A DNA stretch of 20,953 bases from Halomonas sp. UBA3074 (GTDB lineage: Bacteria > Pseudomonadota > Gammaproteobacteria > Pseudomonadales > Halomonadaceae), in assembly GCF_002366715.1 (NCBI RefSeq), contig NZ_DFBS01000018.1, positions 1 to 20,953 on the forward strand, read 5' to 3'. Positions within the stretch are counted from its first letter, which is position 1. Each line of letters opens with the position of its first letter. Of the stretch, positions 14,408-20,953 are shown piece after piece. The notes below the pieces were generated by a model, which was not told where the DNA came from, searched no databases, and was given only the letters and a program-made list of their open reading frames with translations. The translations under genes and the position numbers were made by a program.

Positions 14408-14815
14408 ATGTTTACGCGCACCATTGAGCCTGCGTTTTACGACACCGACGCCCTCGGCCATATCAACAATACGCGCCTACCGGCCTGGTTCGAGCTCGCC
14501 CGCAACGACTTATTCAAACTGTTTACGCCTGATTTAAACCCCAAGCAGTGGCGCTTGATCATGGCGCGCATGGAAGTCGATTATCGCGCTGAACTGTTTT
14601 ATGGTCACGACATCGAAATACGTACGTATTTAACGCGCTTGGGCAATAGTTCGTTTACGGTGACCCAAGAAGCCCGTCAGCACGGCAAGCTCACTAACCT
14701 GGGTCACACTGTCATGGTGCAGTACGACCACCAAGCCAAGTGCGCCATGCCTATCGAGGGCGACCTACGCGAGGCGCTAACGTCGCATCTGCAAGATGCG
14801 CCCGAGTCCGCCTGA
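14408..14815 (+). CDS. Hotdog-fold acyl-CoA thioesterase (4HBT/YbgC-like)
   Basis: Protein of 135 aa, the usual length of a single hotdog domain. The N-terminal motif FYDTDALGHINN carries the catalytic aspartate of the 4-hydroxybenzoyl-CoA thioesterase/YbgC group (Asp14) and the GHxNN turn. MARMEVDYRAELFYGHDIEI and LGNSSFTVTQEA correspond to the core strands. It probably hydrolyses an acyl-CoA thioester in the cytoplasm; the chain preference is unknown. AAGGA lies nine bases upstream of the ATG. Two same-strand genes follow closely, suggesting an operon. Confidence 0.9.
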   Translation: MFTRTIEPAFYDTDALGHINNTRLPAWFELARNDLFKLFTPDLNPKQWRLIMARMEVDYRAELFYGHDIEIRTYLTRLGNSSFTVTQEARQHGKLTNLGHTVMVQYDHQAKCAMPIEGDLREALTSHLQDAPESA

Positions 14816-14857
14816 TTGACGCTGACCCACGCTACCGGGGCAATAGGAGCCACGCTT

Positions 14858-15184
14858 ATGGCCATCCGCTACAACCTTTGGATAGACCCGGACAACGTTG
14901 CCCAACACCGTGCCGTTGAGGCGGATCTTGAGCACTACTTTATTGAGCGCTTCGCCGACTATCCGCATATCCGCTTGTTTGGTGCAGACCCCTACGATTA
15001 TGATGCCCCCTTCAACCGCCTTTATGATGTGCTAATGGCACGAGCCGCTGAATACTGTGAGCGGACGTGGTGCTATGTCGCGTCGCCCGAACAGCTCAAC
15101 CGCTGCTTTTTCCGTGCCGTTGGCCGCTCTAACAAATTTGTGAGAGACCAACCCGATGGTGATACGCACCAATCAGGCGCCTGA
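14858..15184 (+). CDS. Hypothetical protein, 108 aa
   Basis: I do not recognise this protein. It is rich in aromatic and acidic residues (IRLFGADPYDYDAPFNRLYD) and ends with FFRAVGRSNKFVRDQPDG. The ATG at 14858 has AGGAG eight bases upstream and is preferred to a TTG at 14816 that lies directly after the thioesterase stop. Its last 29 bases overlap the start of the DUF501 gene, so the two are probably translated together. No signal peptide or membrane segment is visible. Confidence 0.7.
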   Translation: MAIRYNLWIDPDNVAQHRAVEADLEHYFIERFADYPHIRLFGADPYDYDAPFNRLYDVLMARAAEYCERTWCYVASPEQLNRCFFRAVGRSNKFVRDQPDGDTHQSGA

Positions 15185-15677
15185 CGAACGTCAGCTCGCT
15201 ATTATTGCCCAACAGCTTGGCCGCGCACCACGCGGGATCGAAGCCGTGGCTGCCACCGATGGTGAAGGCACCCCGTTAGTGCTGCGCATGGCTCCCATCG
15301 TCGATGGCAAACCTTTCCCTACGCTGTATTGGCTCTGCTCCGATGTGCTCAAGGTAGAGATTTCCCGCATTGAAGCCGTCGGCGTTATCAAAGCGCTTGA
15401 ACAGCAGCTTCAGGAAGAGCCAGACTTCCTTGCGGCTTATTTGCAAAGCCACCGCGATTATGTGGCCGCTCGCTGGGACTATATGAGCGATGCACAGCGG
15501 CACGACGTTACGCAATTGGGCTACACCGATGTGATGACCGAACGCGGCATTGGCGGTATTAGTAACTGGCACCAAGTGCGCTGCCTACACACCCAGTACG
15601 CTCACCATTTATGCGGTAACAACGTGATAGGGCAGTGGATGGATCAACATCATCATGTCGATCGCTGCCTGCCCTAA
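15156..15677 (+). CDS. DUF501 family protein
   Basis: Protein of 173 aa matching the DUF501 pattern as I remember it: an N-terminal QLGR.PRG..AVA segment, then FPTLYWLCSDVLKVEISRIE with the TLYWL motif, HRDYVAARW, and a C-terminal GIGGI...VRCLHTQYAHHL with the conserved Cys-x-His and His pattern that looks like a metal or catalytic site. The function is unknown across the family. TGAGAG lies about nine bases before the ATG. It overlaps the previous gene by 29 bases and is probably the last gene of the thioesterase cluster. Confidence 0.88.
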   Translation: MVIRTNQAPDERQLAIIAQQLGRAPRGIEAVAATDGEGTPLVLRMAPIVDGKPFPTLYWLCSDVLKVEISRIEAVGVIKALEQQLQEEPDFLAAYLQSHRDYVAARWDYMSDAQRHDVTQLGYTDVMTERGIGGISNWHQVRCLHTQYAHHLCGNNVIGQWMDQHHHVDRCLP

Positions 15678-15724
15678 GAGCGGCGTAAGCATGTTTCATC
15701 TTAAATCACTAGGGGGTAAAACGA

Positions 15725-16267
15725 ATGGCTCGAATTTGTGTCTATCTCGGCTCTCGAGAAGGCAATAGCCCAGCCTTTCGTCAAGCAACGACGACGTTGG
15801 GGCGCGCGCTCGCCGAACGTGGCCATACATTGATTTATGGCGGTGCCCGTATCGGCTTGATGGGCGCGCTGGCTAACGCCGCACTCGATGCGGGCGGTGA
15901 GGCGATTGGTGTAATGCCTGATCACCTGGTCGAGCGAGAGCAGGCACATTTTGGCTTAAGCGAGCTGATTCGGGTGCGTAACATGCACGAACGAAAAGCC
16001 ACCATGGCAGCTAACGCCGACGCTTTTATTGCTTTACCTGGCGGGATTGGCACCTTTGAGGAGCTCTTTGAAATTTGGACGTGGGGTTACCTGGGCTTGC
16101 ATGAAAAACCCATGGGTCTACTCAATATCGATGAGTTTTACACGCCGCTTCTCACCTTTTTAGACAATACCGTTAGCCACGGCTTTTTAGCCACTGCGAC
16201 ACGCGAAATGTTGCTCGACGCCTCGACACCCAATGAACTGCTGGATGCCCTAGAAGCCGAGTTATAA
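15725..16267 (+). CDS. LOG-family cytokinin riboside 5'-monophosphate phosphoribohydrolase-like protein
   Basis: Protein of 180 aa, the normal length for the LOG (lysine decarboxylase-like, TIGR00730) family. These enzymes remove ribose 5-phosphate from nucleoside monophosphates. The diagnostic motif PGGIGTFEE (105-113) is intact, as are YGGARIGLMG (about 38-47) and the HERKATM segment with Arg90 and Lys91. AGGGGG lies eight bases before the ATG. In bacteria without cytokinin signalling the role may be nucleotide salvage or clean-up. It converges with the exonuclease gene, with 19 bases between the stops. Confidence 0.92.
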   Translation: MARICVYLGSREGNSPAFRQATTTLGRALAERGHTLIYGGARIGLMGALANAALDAGGEAIGVMPDHLVEREQAHFGLSELIRVRNMHERKATMAANADAFIALPGGIGTFEELFEIWTWGYLGLHEKPMGLLNIDEFYTPLLTFLDNTVSHGFLATATREMLLDASTPNELLDALEAEL

Positions 16268-16286
16268 CGTTCACCAGGACAGCCGC

Positions 16287-16799
16287 TTAAGAGTGTGCTT
16301 GACCGGTCAGCCGGAGGGTATGTTGATAGGTCAATTGCAACAAGCGGGCATCTTCGCCTGCTCGGTGGCGGTGAATACCACGTTCAGCGATCATCGCTTC
16401 TTTGGTGTCGCTCCATAACGCCTGCTGCTTTTCACTGAGCAGGATCCTGAGCGCTTCAAGACGAAAACGGGGCAGCATACCCGCATGATGGAACAGCAGT
16501 GAAAGCCAGGTATTGTCGTAACCCCAGCTATCGCTGTAGGCCTTGCCTAACTCACGCAACTCGTCGTTCAGCCAGTGGGCGACTTGGCGAACCGGGTAAC
16601 CTTCCTGAATAAGGCGGTCTCGGGAAATACCGTGCAACAACTCTGCCTTGGGGTCCCAGTGCGTCCACTCGTCTAGCGGTTGAATGAGAAAGGCGCAACA
16701 GCTCCCATCGGCACGTGCAATGCCTACTTCAATAGGATAGCTGCCACGCCCAAACCCGGACGCTTCAATATCTAGTACTGTGGGTAGCGTCTCGGACAC
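16287..16799 (-). CDS. DEDDh-type 3'-5' exonuclease
   Basis: Protein of about 170 aa with the DnaQ-like exonuclease fold. ExoI is DIEASG (Asp10, Glu12), ExoII is GYDNTW (Asp95), and ExoIII is HRAGED (His145, Asp150, five residues apart), giving the full DEDDh set of two-metal catalytic residues. It should degrade DNA or RNA from the 3' end; the true substrate is unknown. I choose the GTG at 16799 because GAGGA lies about seven bases upstream. A GTG at 16811 would add four residues but lacks a ribosome-binding site. The Sel1-repeat gene lies immediately upstream on the same strand (36 bases), so they may share a transcript. Confidence 0.85.
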   Translation of the reverse strand: MSETLPTVLDIEASGFGRGSYPIEVGIARADGSCCAFLIQPLDEWTHWDPKAELLHGISRDRLIQEGYPVRQVAHWLNDELRELGKAYSDSWGYDNTWLSLLFHHAGMLPRFRLEALRILLSEKQQALWSDTKEAMIAERGIHRHRAGEDARLLQLTYQHTLRLTGQAHS

Positions 16800-16834
16800 A
16801 ACCTTCCTCACTCAATCAGAACGTGGGTCGCGCT

Positions 16835-17329
16835 TTATGCGACGGCCACGTCATCTAGCGTCTGCTGATCGGCCTGTCGCTGCCAGTAAGCGGCTCGCTC
16901 ATCGTCCACCGTTAAGCCTAGCTCGCCCAGGCGATAGGCGCGGGCAAGACGCTCGGCGGCTAAAAAATGCCCTGCCTGAGCAGCACGTGCGTACCACGTC
17001 ACCGCGTAATCTTCACGACGCGGGTATTGCACGCAGCCATGCTCATGGATTTGCGCTACTTGGTACTGAGACTTTACGTCTCCAGCATGCGCGGCTTCCA
17101 GCACATAACGCGCACCGCGCGCCTTATCTTGCGGCGTCTGACTGCGATGAAAGAGCATATGGCCGTAAACGGAGAGCGCGTCAGGGTGACCCGCCTCCGC
17201 ACAACGCTTAAACAAGCGCATCGTTAAGCGCTGGGTACGCGGAGAACGCGGTAACAACCAGCGATTATGAAACAGCCGTTCAGCTAGGCGAAACTCTAGC
17301 CGAGTAAACAACGTTGATGCCTGCAGCAT
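16835..17329 (-). CDS. Sel1-like repeat protein
   Basis: Protein of 164 aa with about three Sel1/TPR-like helical repeats. Recognisable repeat cores are LFKRCAEAGHPDALSVYGHM, YVLEAAHAGDVKSQYQVAQI and WYARAAQAGHFLAAERLARA, each with the A-x-x-G-x-x-x-A spacing typical of Sel1. Such proteins are protein-protein adaptors; no partner can be named. There is no signal peptide, so it is probably cytoplasmic. Its start faces that of the aldo/keto reductase across about 250 bases. Confidence 0.85.
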   Translation of the reverse strand: MLQASTLFTRLEFRLAERLFHNRWLLPRSPRTQRLTMRLFKRCAEAGHPDALSVYGHMLFHRSQTPQDKARGARYVLEAAHAGDVKSQYQVAQIHEHGCVQYPRREDYAVTWYARAAQAGHFLAAERLARAYRLGELGLTVDDERAAYWQRQADQQTLDDVAVA

Positions 17330-17404
17330 GGCAAACCACCCTGCCTATCTGTTGGAACCTTGGGCCAGTAGCTACTTCTATTATTGCTACCGACCACACG
17401 AGAA

Positions 17405-17421
17405 ACCGGCCTTTAGCCGGT
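17405..17421. repeat. Short perfect inverted repeat in the divergent gap
   Basis: ACCGGC-CTTTA-GCCGGT lies between the Sel1-repeat gene and the aldo/keto reductase gene. It has no T run, so it is not a standard terminator. It may be an operator or only a chance palindrome. Confidence 0.35.
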
Positions 17422-17579
17422 CGATGGGCTGGCAAGCATACGCCTGCCTTCGCGACGACTCAACCCCATTAATTTGCTGCTTTCCAAGCGCCTCGTTAAC
17501 ATGCGCTACATACGCCCTAAACCACTCTGGTAATAGCAGTTTATCTTGTGGCAATTTCGCCTTAAACAAGGAGATGAAA

Positions 17580-18611
17580 ATGCAAACGCGCCCACTTGGC
17601 AGAACCGGCATGGAAGTCAGCCGACTCTGCTTAGGCACGATGACGTTCGGCGAGCAAAATAGCGAAGCCGAAGCCCACGAGCAACTTGACCGTGCCGTGG
17701 CTTTTGGGATCAATTTTATTGATACCGCTGAAATGTACCCAGTGCCCCCCATGGCCAAGACCCAGGGCCTTACTGAGCGCTATATTGGCAGTTGGCTAAA
17801 ACAGCGTGGCGCCAGGGATGATCTCATCATCGCGACCAAGGCGGCAGGTCCAGGACTTGACCATATTCGGGGCGGCCCACGCCTAACGCGCGCGCATATC
17901 CATCAGGCAATTGACACTAGCCTGGAGCGGTTAAATACCGACTATATTGACCTCTACCAGCTACACTGGCCTGACCGCCAAACGAATTTCTTCGGCAAAT
18001 TAGGCTATGTGCATAGCGAAGACGAAGAGGCGACTCCCTTAGAAGAAACGCTTTCAGCCCTAAAAGAGCTGGTGGATGCGGGCAAGATAAGGGCCATTGG
18101 GCTCTCTAACGATACCCCCTGGGGGGTGATGCGCTCGCTGCAGCTTGCTGACAAGCTGGGCCTACCGCGGGTCGCCTCGGTGCAAAATCCCTACAACCTT
18201 CTCAACCGCTCTTTTGAAGTGGGTTTGGCTGAAATTGCGCACCGTGAAGACGTAGGGCTACTTGCCTACTCGCCGCTAGGGTTTGGTGTACTCTCTGGCA
18301 AGTACCTTAACGGCGCCCAGCCACCGAAAGGCCGCCTGACGCTCTATGAGCGCTTCAAGCGCTATACCTCACCCGAAGCAGAAAGCGCTACGCAAGCCTA
18401 TGTGTCGCTGGCCCAGCAGCATGATCTAGATCCTGCCCAGATGGCGCTGGCATTTGTTAATTCGCGCAGCTTCCTGACCAGCAACATTATTGGCGCGACC
18501 ACGATGGAACAATTGGAAAGCAACCTAGCCAGCGAAAGCCTCAAGCTAGATGACGAAGTACTAGAGGCCATCGACGATATTCATCGCCGCATGCCCAACC
18601 CCTGCCCTTAA
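17580..18611 (+). CDS. Aldo/keto reductase, Tas-like
   Basis: Protein of 343 aa, close to the length of E. coli Tas. It begins with the family signature LGRTGMEVSRLCLGTMTFGE. Active-site residues are visible as FIDTAEMYP (Asp and Tyr), ATKAAG (Lys) and YQLHWPD (His). The NADPH-binding end has IIGATTMEQLESNL. It should reduce aldehydes or ketones with NADPH in the cytoplasm; the natural substrate is unknown. I choose the ATG at 17580 because AAGGAG lies six bases upstream. The frame is open back to 17328, but that extension is not family-like and overlaps the divergent gene's start. No neighbour suggests a pathway. Confidence 0.92.
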   Translation: MQTRPLGRTGMEVSRLCLGTMTFGEQNSEAEAHEQLDRAVAFGINFIDTAEMYPVPPMAKTQGLTERYIGSWLKQRGARDDLIIATKAAGPGLDHIRGGPRLTRAHIHQAIDTSLERLNTDYIDLYQLHWPDRQTNFFGKLGYVHSEDEEATPLEETLSALKELVDAGKIRAIGLSNDTPWGVMRSLQLADKLGLPRVASVQNPYNLLNRSFEVGLAEIAHREDVGLLAYSPLGFGVLSGKYLNGAQPPKGRLTLYERFKRYTSPEAESATQAYVSLAQQHDLDPAQMALAFVNSRSFLTSNIIGATTMEQLESNLASESLKLDDEVLEAIDDIHRRMPNPCP

Positions 18612-18626
18612 AATCGCTGCTCAACT

Positions 18627-18654
18627 AGCCTGCCAGTGGGGTTATTGGCAGGCT
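18627..18654 (+). terminator. Hairpin after the aldo/keto reductase gene
   Basis: AGCCTGCCA and TGGCAGGCT form a perfect nine-base stem with a ten-base loop, 15 bases after the stop. No clear T run follows, so termination is plausible but not certain. Confidence 0.5.
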
Positions 18655-18665
18655 ATCGCCATTAT

Positions 18666-18687
18666 AGCCTCGGCCTTCGCCGAGGCT
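18666..18687. repeat. Perfect GC-rich hairpin upstream of yaaA
   Basis: AGCCTCGGC and GCCGAGGCT form a nine-base stem with a CTTC tetraloop. Only TTGG follows, so there is no strong T run on the plus strand. It directly abuts the presumed yaaA -10 box. It could terminate upstream transcription or be a regulator site. Confidence 0.5.
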
Positions 18688-18696
18688 TGGTATACT
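18688..18696 (+). promoter_or_regulatory. Candidate extended -10 promoter for yaaA
   Basis: TGG followed by TATACT is a good extended -10 element, about 52 bases before the yaaA ATG. No good -35 is visible, because its place is taken by the hairpin at 18666-18687. E. coli yaaA is OxyR-controlled; no OxyR site was identified here. Confidence 0.4.
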
Positions 18697-18748
18697 AAGG
18701 CCACTTATAAGCGGCTTTTACTTACCAGGGCACGACCAGGAGCATGCA

Positions 18749-19528
18749 ATGCTGAGCGTTATATCTCCCGCCAAAACGCTGGATTTTGAAACCCCATCCA
18801 CCACCCAGCAGGTTACCCAACCCGCCTTTCTAGAGCAAAGCCAAGCGCTGATCGACATTTTACGCGACTATTCGCCGCAGCAGATCAGTGAGCTTATGGG
18901 CATCAGCGATAAATTAGCGGGCCTGAATGCCGCTCGTTTTGAAGAGTGGCAGCCTCCTTTCACTCTGAGCAATGCCAAACCCGCAGCACAGGCGTTCCAA
19001 GGCGACGTCTACACCGGCCTACAGGCGGAACGTTTTAGTGCGGCTGAGAACCGCTATGCGCAATCGCATCTGCGTATTCTTTCTGGCTTATATGGCCTGC
19101 TAAGGCCCCTCGACTTGATTCAAGCCTACCGGCTGGAGATGGGCACTAAGCTGGCTAACCAAGCTGGCAAGGATCTTTACGCCTATTGGAAGCCCGTTTT
19201 AACGCCCGCCCTCAATGAAGCTATCGCTGACAGTGGCTCCAAGGTGCTGGTTAACCTCGCCTCAAATGAATACTTTAAAGCCGTTGATGTTAAGCAACTC
19301 GATGCACGAGTAATTACGCCGGTATTCAAAGACGAGAAGAACGGGACGTTCAAGATCATCAGCTTTTATGCCAAAAAAGCACGGGGATTGATGAGCGCAT
19401 GGCTCATTCAGCACCAGATCAGTAAGCCTGAGCAACTCAAAAATTTCGATGTGGCAGGCTATCGTTTTGATGCTTCATCTTCCCAGGGCGATACCTTCAT
19501 GTTTACGCGCAAAGAAGCCGACCGTTAA
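18749..19528 (+). CDS. yaaA: YaaA peroxide stress protein (DUF328)
   Basis: Protein of 259 aa, the standard YaaA length. It opens with the characteristic MLSVISPAKTLDFE and also has ISDKLAGLNAARF, FQGDVYTGL, LSGLYGLLRPLD, YRLEMGTKL, NLASNEYFKAV and FYAKKARGLM, which I recognise as the conserved family blocks. In E. coli, YaaA lowers intracellular free iron during peroxide stress and so limits DNA damage. AGGAG lies upstream of the ATG. It converges with the isochorismatase-like gene, with only 13 bases between the stops. The assignment is strong; regulation in this organism is unknown. Confidence 0.95.
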   Translation: MLSVISPAKTLDFETPSTTQQVTQPAFLEQSQALIDILRDYSPQQISELMGISDKLAGLNAARFEEWQPPFTLSNAKPAAQAFQGDVYTGLQAERFSAAENRYAQSHLRILSGLYGLLRPLDLIQAYRLEMGTKLANQAGKDLYAYWKPVLTPALNEAIADSGSKVLVNLASNEYFKAVDVKQLDARVITPVFKDEKNGTFKIISFYAKKARGLMSAWLIQHQISKPEQLKNFDVAGYRFDASSSQGDTFMFTRKEADR

Positions 19529-19541
19529 CTTGATCGGCGGC

Positions 19542-20117
19542 CTAGAAAAAAAGTACGGGGCGTGAAGAGCGCGGCTTCAAGAGTCGCTGGTGCGCCTCTT
19601 TAAACAGTGGCGTGTCGCAGCGATGCAGCCACTCATAAGCCACCATATCCGCCGTTACAGCCACCGCCCCACTGGCGCTGGCCCGCTCTCGGGCAAGTAT
19701 TGCTTCTTGTGGTCGTCGGCTGGCTGATGCGTCGCTGAGCCAATAGAGCTCATAGCCTGCTGCCAACAACCCTAAGCCCGTTTGCAGTACACAAATATGC
19801 GCTTCTGTACCGCATAGTATGATCTGTGTTTTTGCAGTGGCCTTTAAAGCGGTGACGAAATCAGTTTCTGCCATGATGCCAAAATGCTGTTTTTGCCAAC
19901 GTTGATAGTTGCTTAGTGCGGCTAAGAGAGAAGGAACAATCCCCCCTAGCTTGTCTGGATTTTGCTCTGTTAACCACACCGGCACTTCAAGTAAGCAAGC
20001 CAGCTCACCTAGCCACGCCGCCTCGCCGACGGCTTCATGCCCTCCCTCAATGACAGGCAGTAAGCCCGCTTGAAAATCGACCATTAACAGCAAGCTTTTA
20101 TCCCGTTGTAGCTGCAT
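19542..20117 (-). CDS. Isochorismatase-fold cysteine hydrolase (YcaC-like)
   Basis: Protein of 191 aa of the isochorismatase-like superfamily. The Asp-Lys-Cys triad is visible: Asp14 in MVDFQ, Lys76 in WQKQHFG and Cys109 in CGTEAHICVLQT, which includes the usual non-proline turn before the cysteine. Family members hydrolyse amide or N-carbamoyl bonds (nicotinamide, biuret and others) or isochorismate. This one looks closest to the YcaC-type group of unknown substrate. It is transcribed toward yaaA. The ATG lies 42 bases from a terminator hairpin belonging to the next minus-strand gene, so it is probably transcribed separately. Confidence 0.88.
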   Translation of the reverse strand: MQLQRDKSLLLMVDFQAGLLPVIEGGHEAVGEAAWLGELACLLEVPVWLTEQNPDKLGGIVPSLLAALSNYQRWQKQHFGIMAETDFVTALKATAKTQIILCGTEAHICVLQTGLGLLAAGYELYWLSDASASRRPQEAILARERASASGAVAVTADMVAYEWLHRCDTPLFKEAHQRLLKPRSSRPVLFF

Positions 20118-20170
20118 GCTCTTACCTCGTTTTTATCGTTATTAGCATCATAATAGTCACGCTACAAAAA

Positions 20171-20200
20171 CAAAGCAGCCGCTTTTCAGCGGCTGCTTTG
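20171..20200 (-). terminator. Rho-independent terminator of the lipoprotein gene
   Basis: CAAAGCAGCCGC and GCGGCTGCTTTG form a perfect twelve-base stem with a six-base loop. Read on the minus strand, the stem is followed by TTTTTG. It lies about 29 bases after the lipoprotein stop and ends that single-gene unit. Confidence 0.85.
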
Positions 20201-20228
20201 CTAATTTCAAAATGCAGAGGGTGCTCAC

Positions 20229-20417
20229 TTAATCTTCGGCAGCTTCTTCCATATCTTCGCCGAGCTCTTCCATGCTCTCACCGGCTTCTTCTGCACTTTC
20301 ATCAATATTTTCACCCGCTTCTTCGGCAGGGCCCTGGTCATCACAAGCGACCAACCCGCCTGCCATTAAAGCCATGAATAGAGCAATTGCTAACTTTTTG
20401 GCTATTTCCGTCGTCAT
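20229..20417 (-). CDS. Small acidic lipoprotein
   Basis: Protein of 62 aa with a type II signal peptide: a charged start, a hydrophobic stretch (LAIALFMALMAGG) and the lipobox LVAC with Cys25 as the predicted lipidation site. The mature part of 38 residues is extremely acidic and built of a repeated AEEAGE-like unit (AEEAGENIDE, AEEAGESMEE, then LGEDMEEAAED), probably an amphipathic helix. Residues 26 and 27 are both Asp; in E. coli, Asp at +2 favours retention in the inner membrane, though this rule may not hold here. A strong GGAGGAG lies seven bases before the ATG. Function is unknown; small acidic lipoproteins of this kind are common in halophiles. Confidence 0.85.
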   Translation of the reverse strand: MTTEIAKKLAIALFMALMAGGLVACDDQGPAEEAGENIDESAEEAGESMEELGEDMEEAAED

Positions 20418-20454
20418 ATCGTTTCTCCTCCTGAGATTTTTACATAGGGTACTT

Positions 20455-20485
20455 GCAACATCATACTAGATGTTGCCTAGCAACA
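20455..20485. promoter_or_regulatory. Nested inverted repeats upstream of the lipoprotein gene
   Basis: GCAACATC-ATACTA-GATGTTGC (20455-20476) is a perfect inverted repeat, and its right arm also pairs with a third copy: TGTTGC-CTA-GCAACA (20471-20485). The array lies 38-68 bases upstream of the lipoprotein ATG. It could be an operator for a dimeric regulator or form alternative hairpins. Basis: sequence only. Confidence 0.45.
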
Positions 20486-20606
20486 ATACCACCGTAAATA
20501 CACAAGCTATTGTTATCGATATATTTAAAACAACTGCTTTAATATTGCCAATGAGCTTTTTTAATTGCGAACGCAGTCACGCAGACTCAGGGCGATGTGG
20601 CCGCGG

Positions 20607-20698
20607 GCTTGAGATGGCCGCGTCGCTGCACTCCTCGCCATGACAGCAACCGCACTACCGCTAGCGCTGTCATGGCGAGCGCAGCGCGTCCATCTTGA
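20607..20698. repeat. Long imperfect inverted repeat near the rRNA operon end
   Basis: The left arm (about 20607-20647) and right arm (about 20658-20698) pair over about 35-40 bases with small gaps. The shared core reads CTCGCCATGACAGC on one side and GCTGTCATGGCGAG on the other, with CTTGAGATGG against CCATCTTGAAC at the outer ends. It looks like a palindromic intergenic repeat of the class that contains the CATGRCGAGNGCAGCG motif. It has no coding frame. Confidence 0.6.
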
Positions 20699-20722
20699 AC
20701 GGTCACTTTTCTACCGCCCAGC

Positions 20723-20757
20723 AAAAAGCCCCGAACATAGGGTGCTCGGGGCTTTTT
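20723..20757 (-). terminator. Rho-independent terminator of the rRNA operon
   Basis: AAAAAGCCCCGA and TCGGGGCTTTTT form a perfect twelve-base stem with an eleven-base loop. On the minus strand it follows the 3' end of the 5S rRNA by about 11 bases and ends in a run of T. Confidence 0.9.
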
Positions 20758-20768
20758 ACGGTATAAGT

Positions 20769-20885
20769 GCCTGACGATGACCTACTCTCGCATGGGGAGA
20801 CCCCACACTACCATCGGCGCTAAGCGGTTTCACTTCTGAGTTCGGCAAGGGATCAGGTGGTTCACGCGTGCTATGGTCGTCAGGC
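20769..20885 (-). rRNA. rrf: 5S ribosomal RNA
   Basis: On the minus strand the sequence begins GCCTGACGACC and ends GGTCATCGTCAGGC, so the two ends pair as helix I of 5S rRNA. Inside are the highly conserved blocks GAACCACCTGATCCC, CCGAACTCAGAAGTGAAAC, GCGCCGATGGTAGTG and CCCCATGCGAGAGTAGG. Length is about 117 nt, as expected for a gammaproteobacterium. The 68 bases to its right should be the 23S-5S spacer, with the 23S gene beyond the window. A terminator follows the 3' end. Confidence 0.97.
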
Positions 20886-20953
20886 GTAACGGGCTATGTA
20901 CATCATGCTGACTAGCGTTTGCTAAATTGTGATCGTCTCATTGCCTGCCGCCT

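Noticed and set aside
1..20953. CRISPR array
   Set aside because: No regularly spaced direct repeats were seen anywhere in the window.

Overview
The window looks like chromosomal DNA of a moderately halophilic gammaproteobacterium, most likely a Halomonas/Vreelandella relative. I infer this from the style of the proteins, the core gene set (YbbN/CnoX-like, MalY/PatB-like, DUF501, LOG, Tas-like, YaaA) and a small, very acidic lipoprotein. No database search was possible. The window has two parts that join at about position 10,559-10,605, where the 3' part of an initiator (fMet) tRNA gene stands without its 5' half.

The left part (1-10,558) reads as one end of an integrated mobile island. A tightly coupled three-gene operon on the minus strand (6734 to 538) encodes a 175-aa protein with a ParB-like segment, an 829-aa protein with a degenerate tyrosine-recombinase fold that lacks the nucleophilic tyrosine, and a 1061-aa protein with a complete tyrosine-recombinase active site set between very long extensions. 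The arrangement resembles multi-recombinase modules such as the gamma-mobile-trio, but I cannot confirm membership. Transcribed divergently is a primase-helicase of the TOTE conflict-system type, whose in-frame coding signal runs about 260-290 bases upstream of its first usable ATG with no normal start codon. Next come a HigBA-like toxin-antitoxin pair with a clear palindromic operator, a decayed IS30-family transposase fragment, and the truncated tRNA with its terminator. The first 537 bases hold no gene I can support.

The right part (10,606-20,953) is ordinary chromosome: a thioredoxin-fold/TPR protein without redox cysteines, a C-S lyase-type aminotransferase (minus), two uncharacterised genes including a duplicated multi-spanning membrane protein, a run of thioesterase, small hypothetical protein and DUF501 protein, a LOG-family phosphoribohydrolase, a DEDDh exonuclease and a Sel1-repeat protein (both minus), a Tas-like aldo/keto reductase, YaaA, an isochorismatase-fold hydrolase (minus), a small acidic lipoprotein (minus), and a 5S rRNA gene with its terminator (minus) that ends an rRNA operon running in from beyond the right edge.

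The likely logic is that the recombinase trio moved the island into the 3' end of an fMet tRNA gene, the primase-helicase is defence or conflict cargo (or replication help), and the toxin-antitoxin pair stabilises the island. The part most worth study is the trio together with the start-less primase-helicase.
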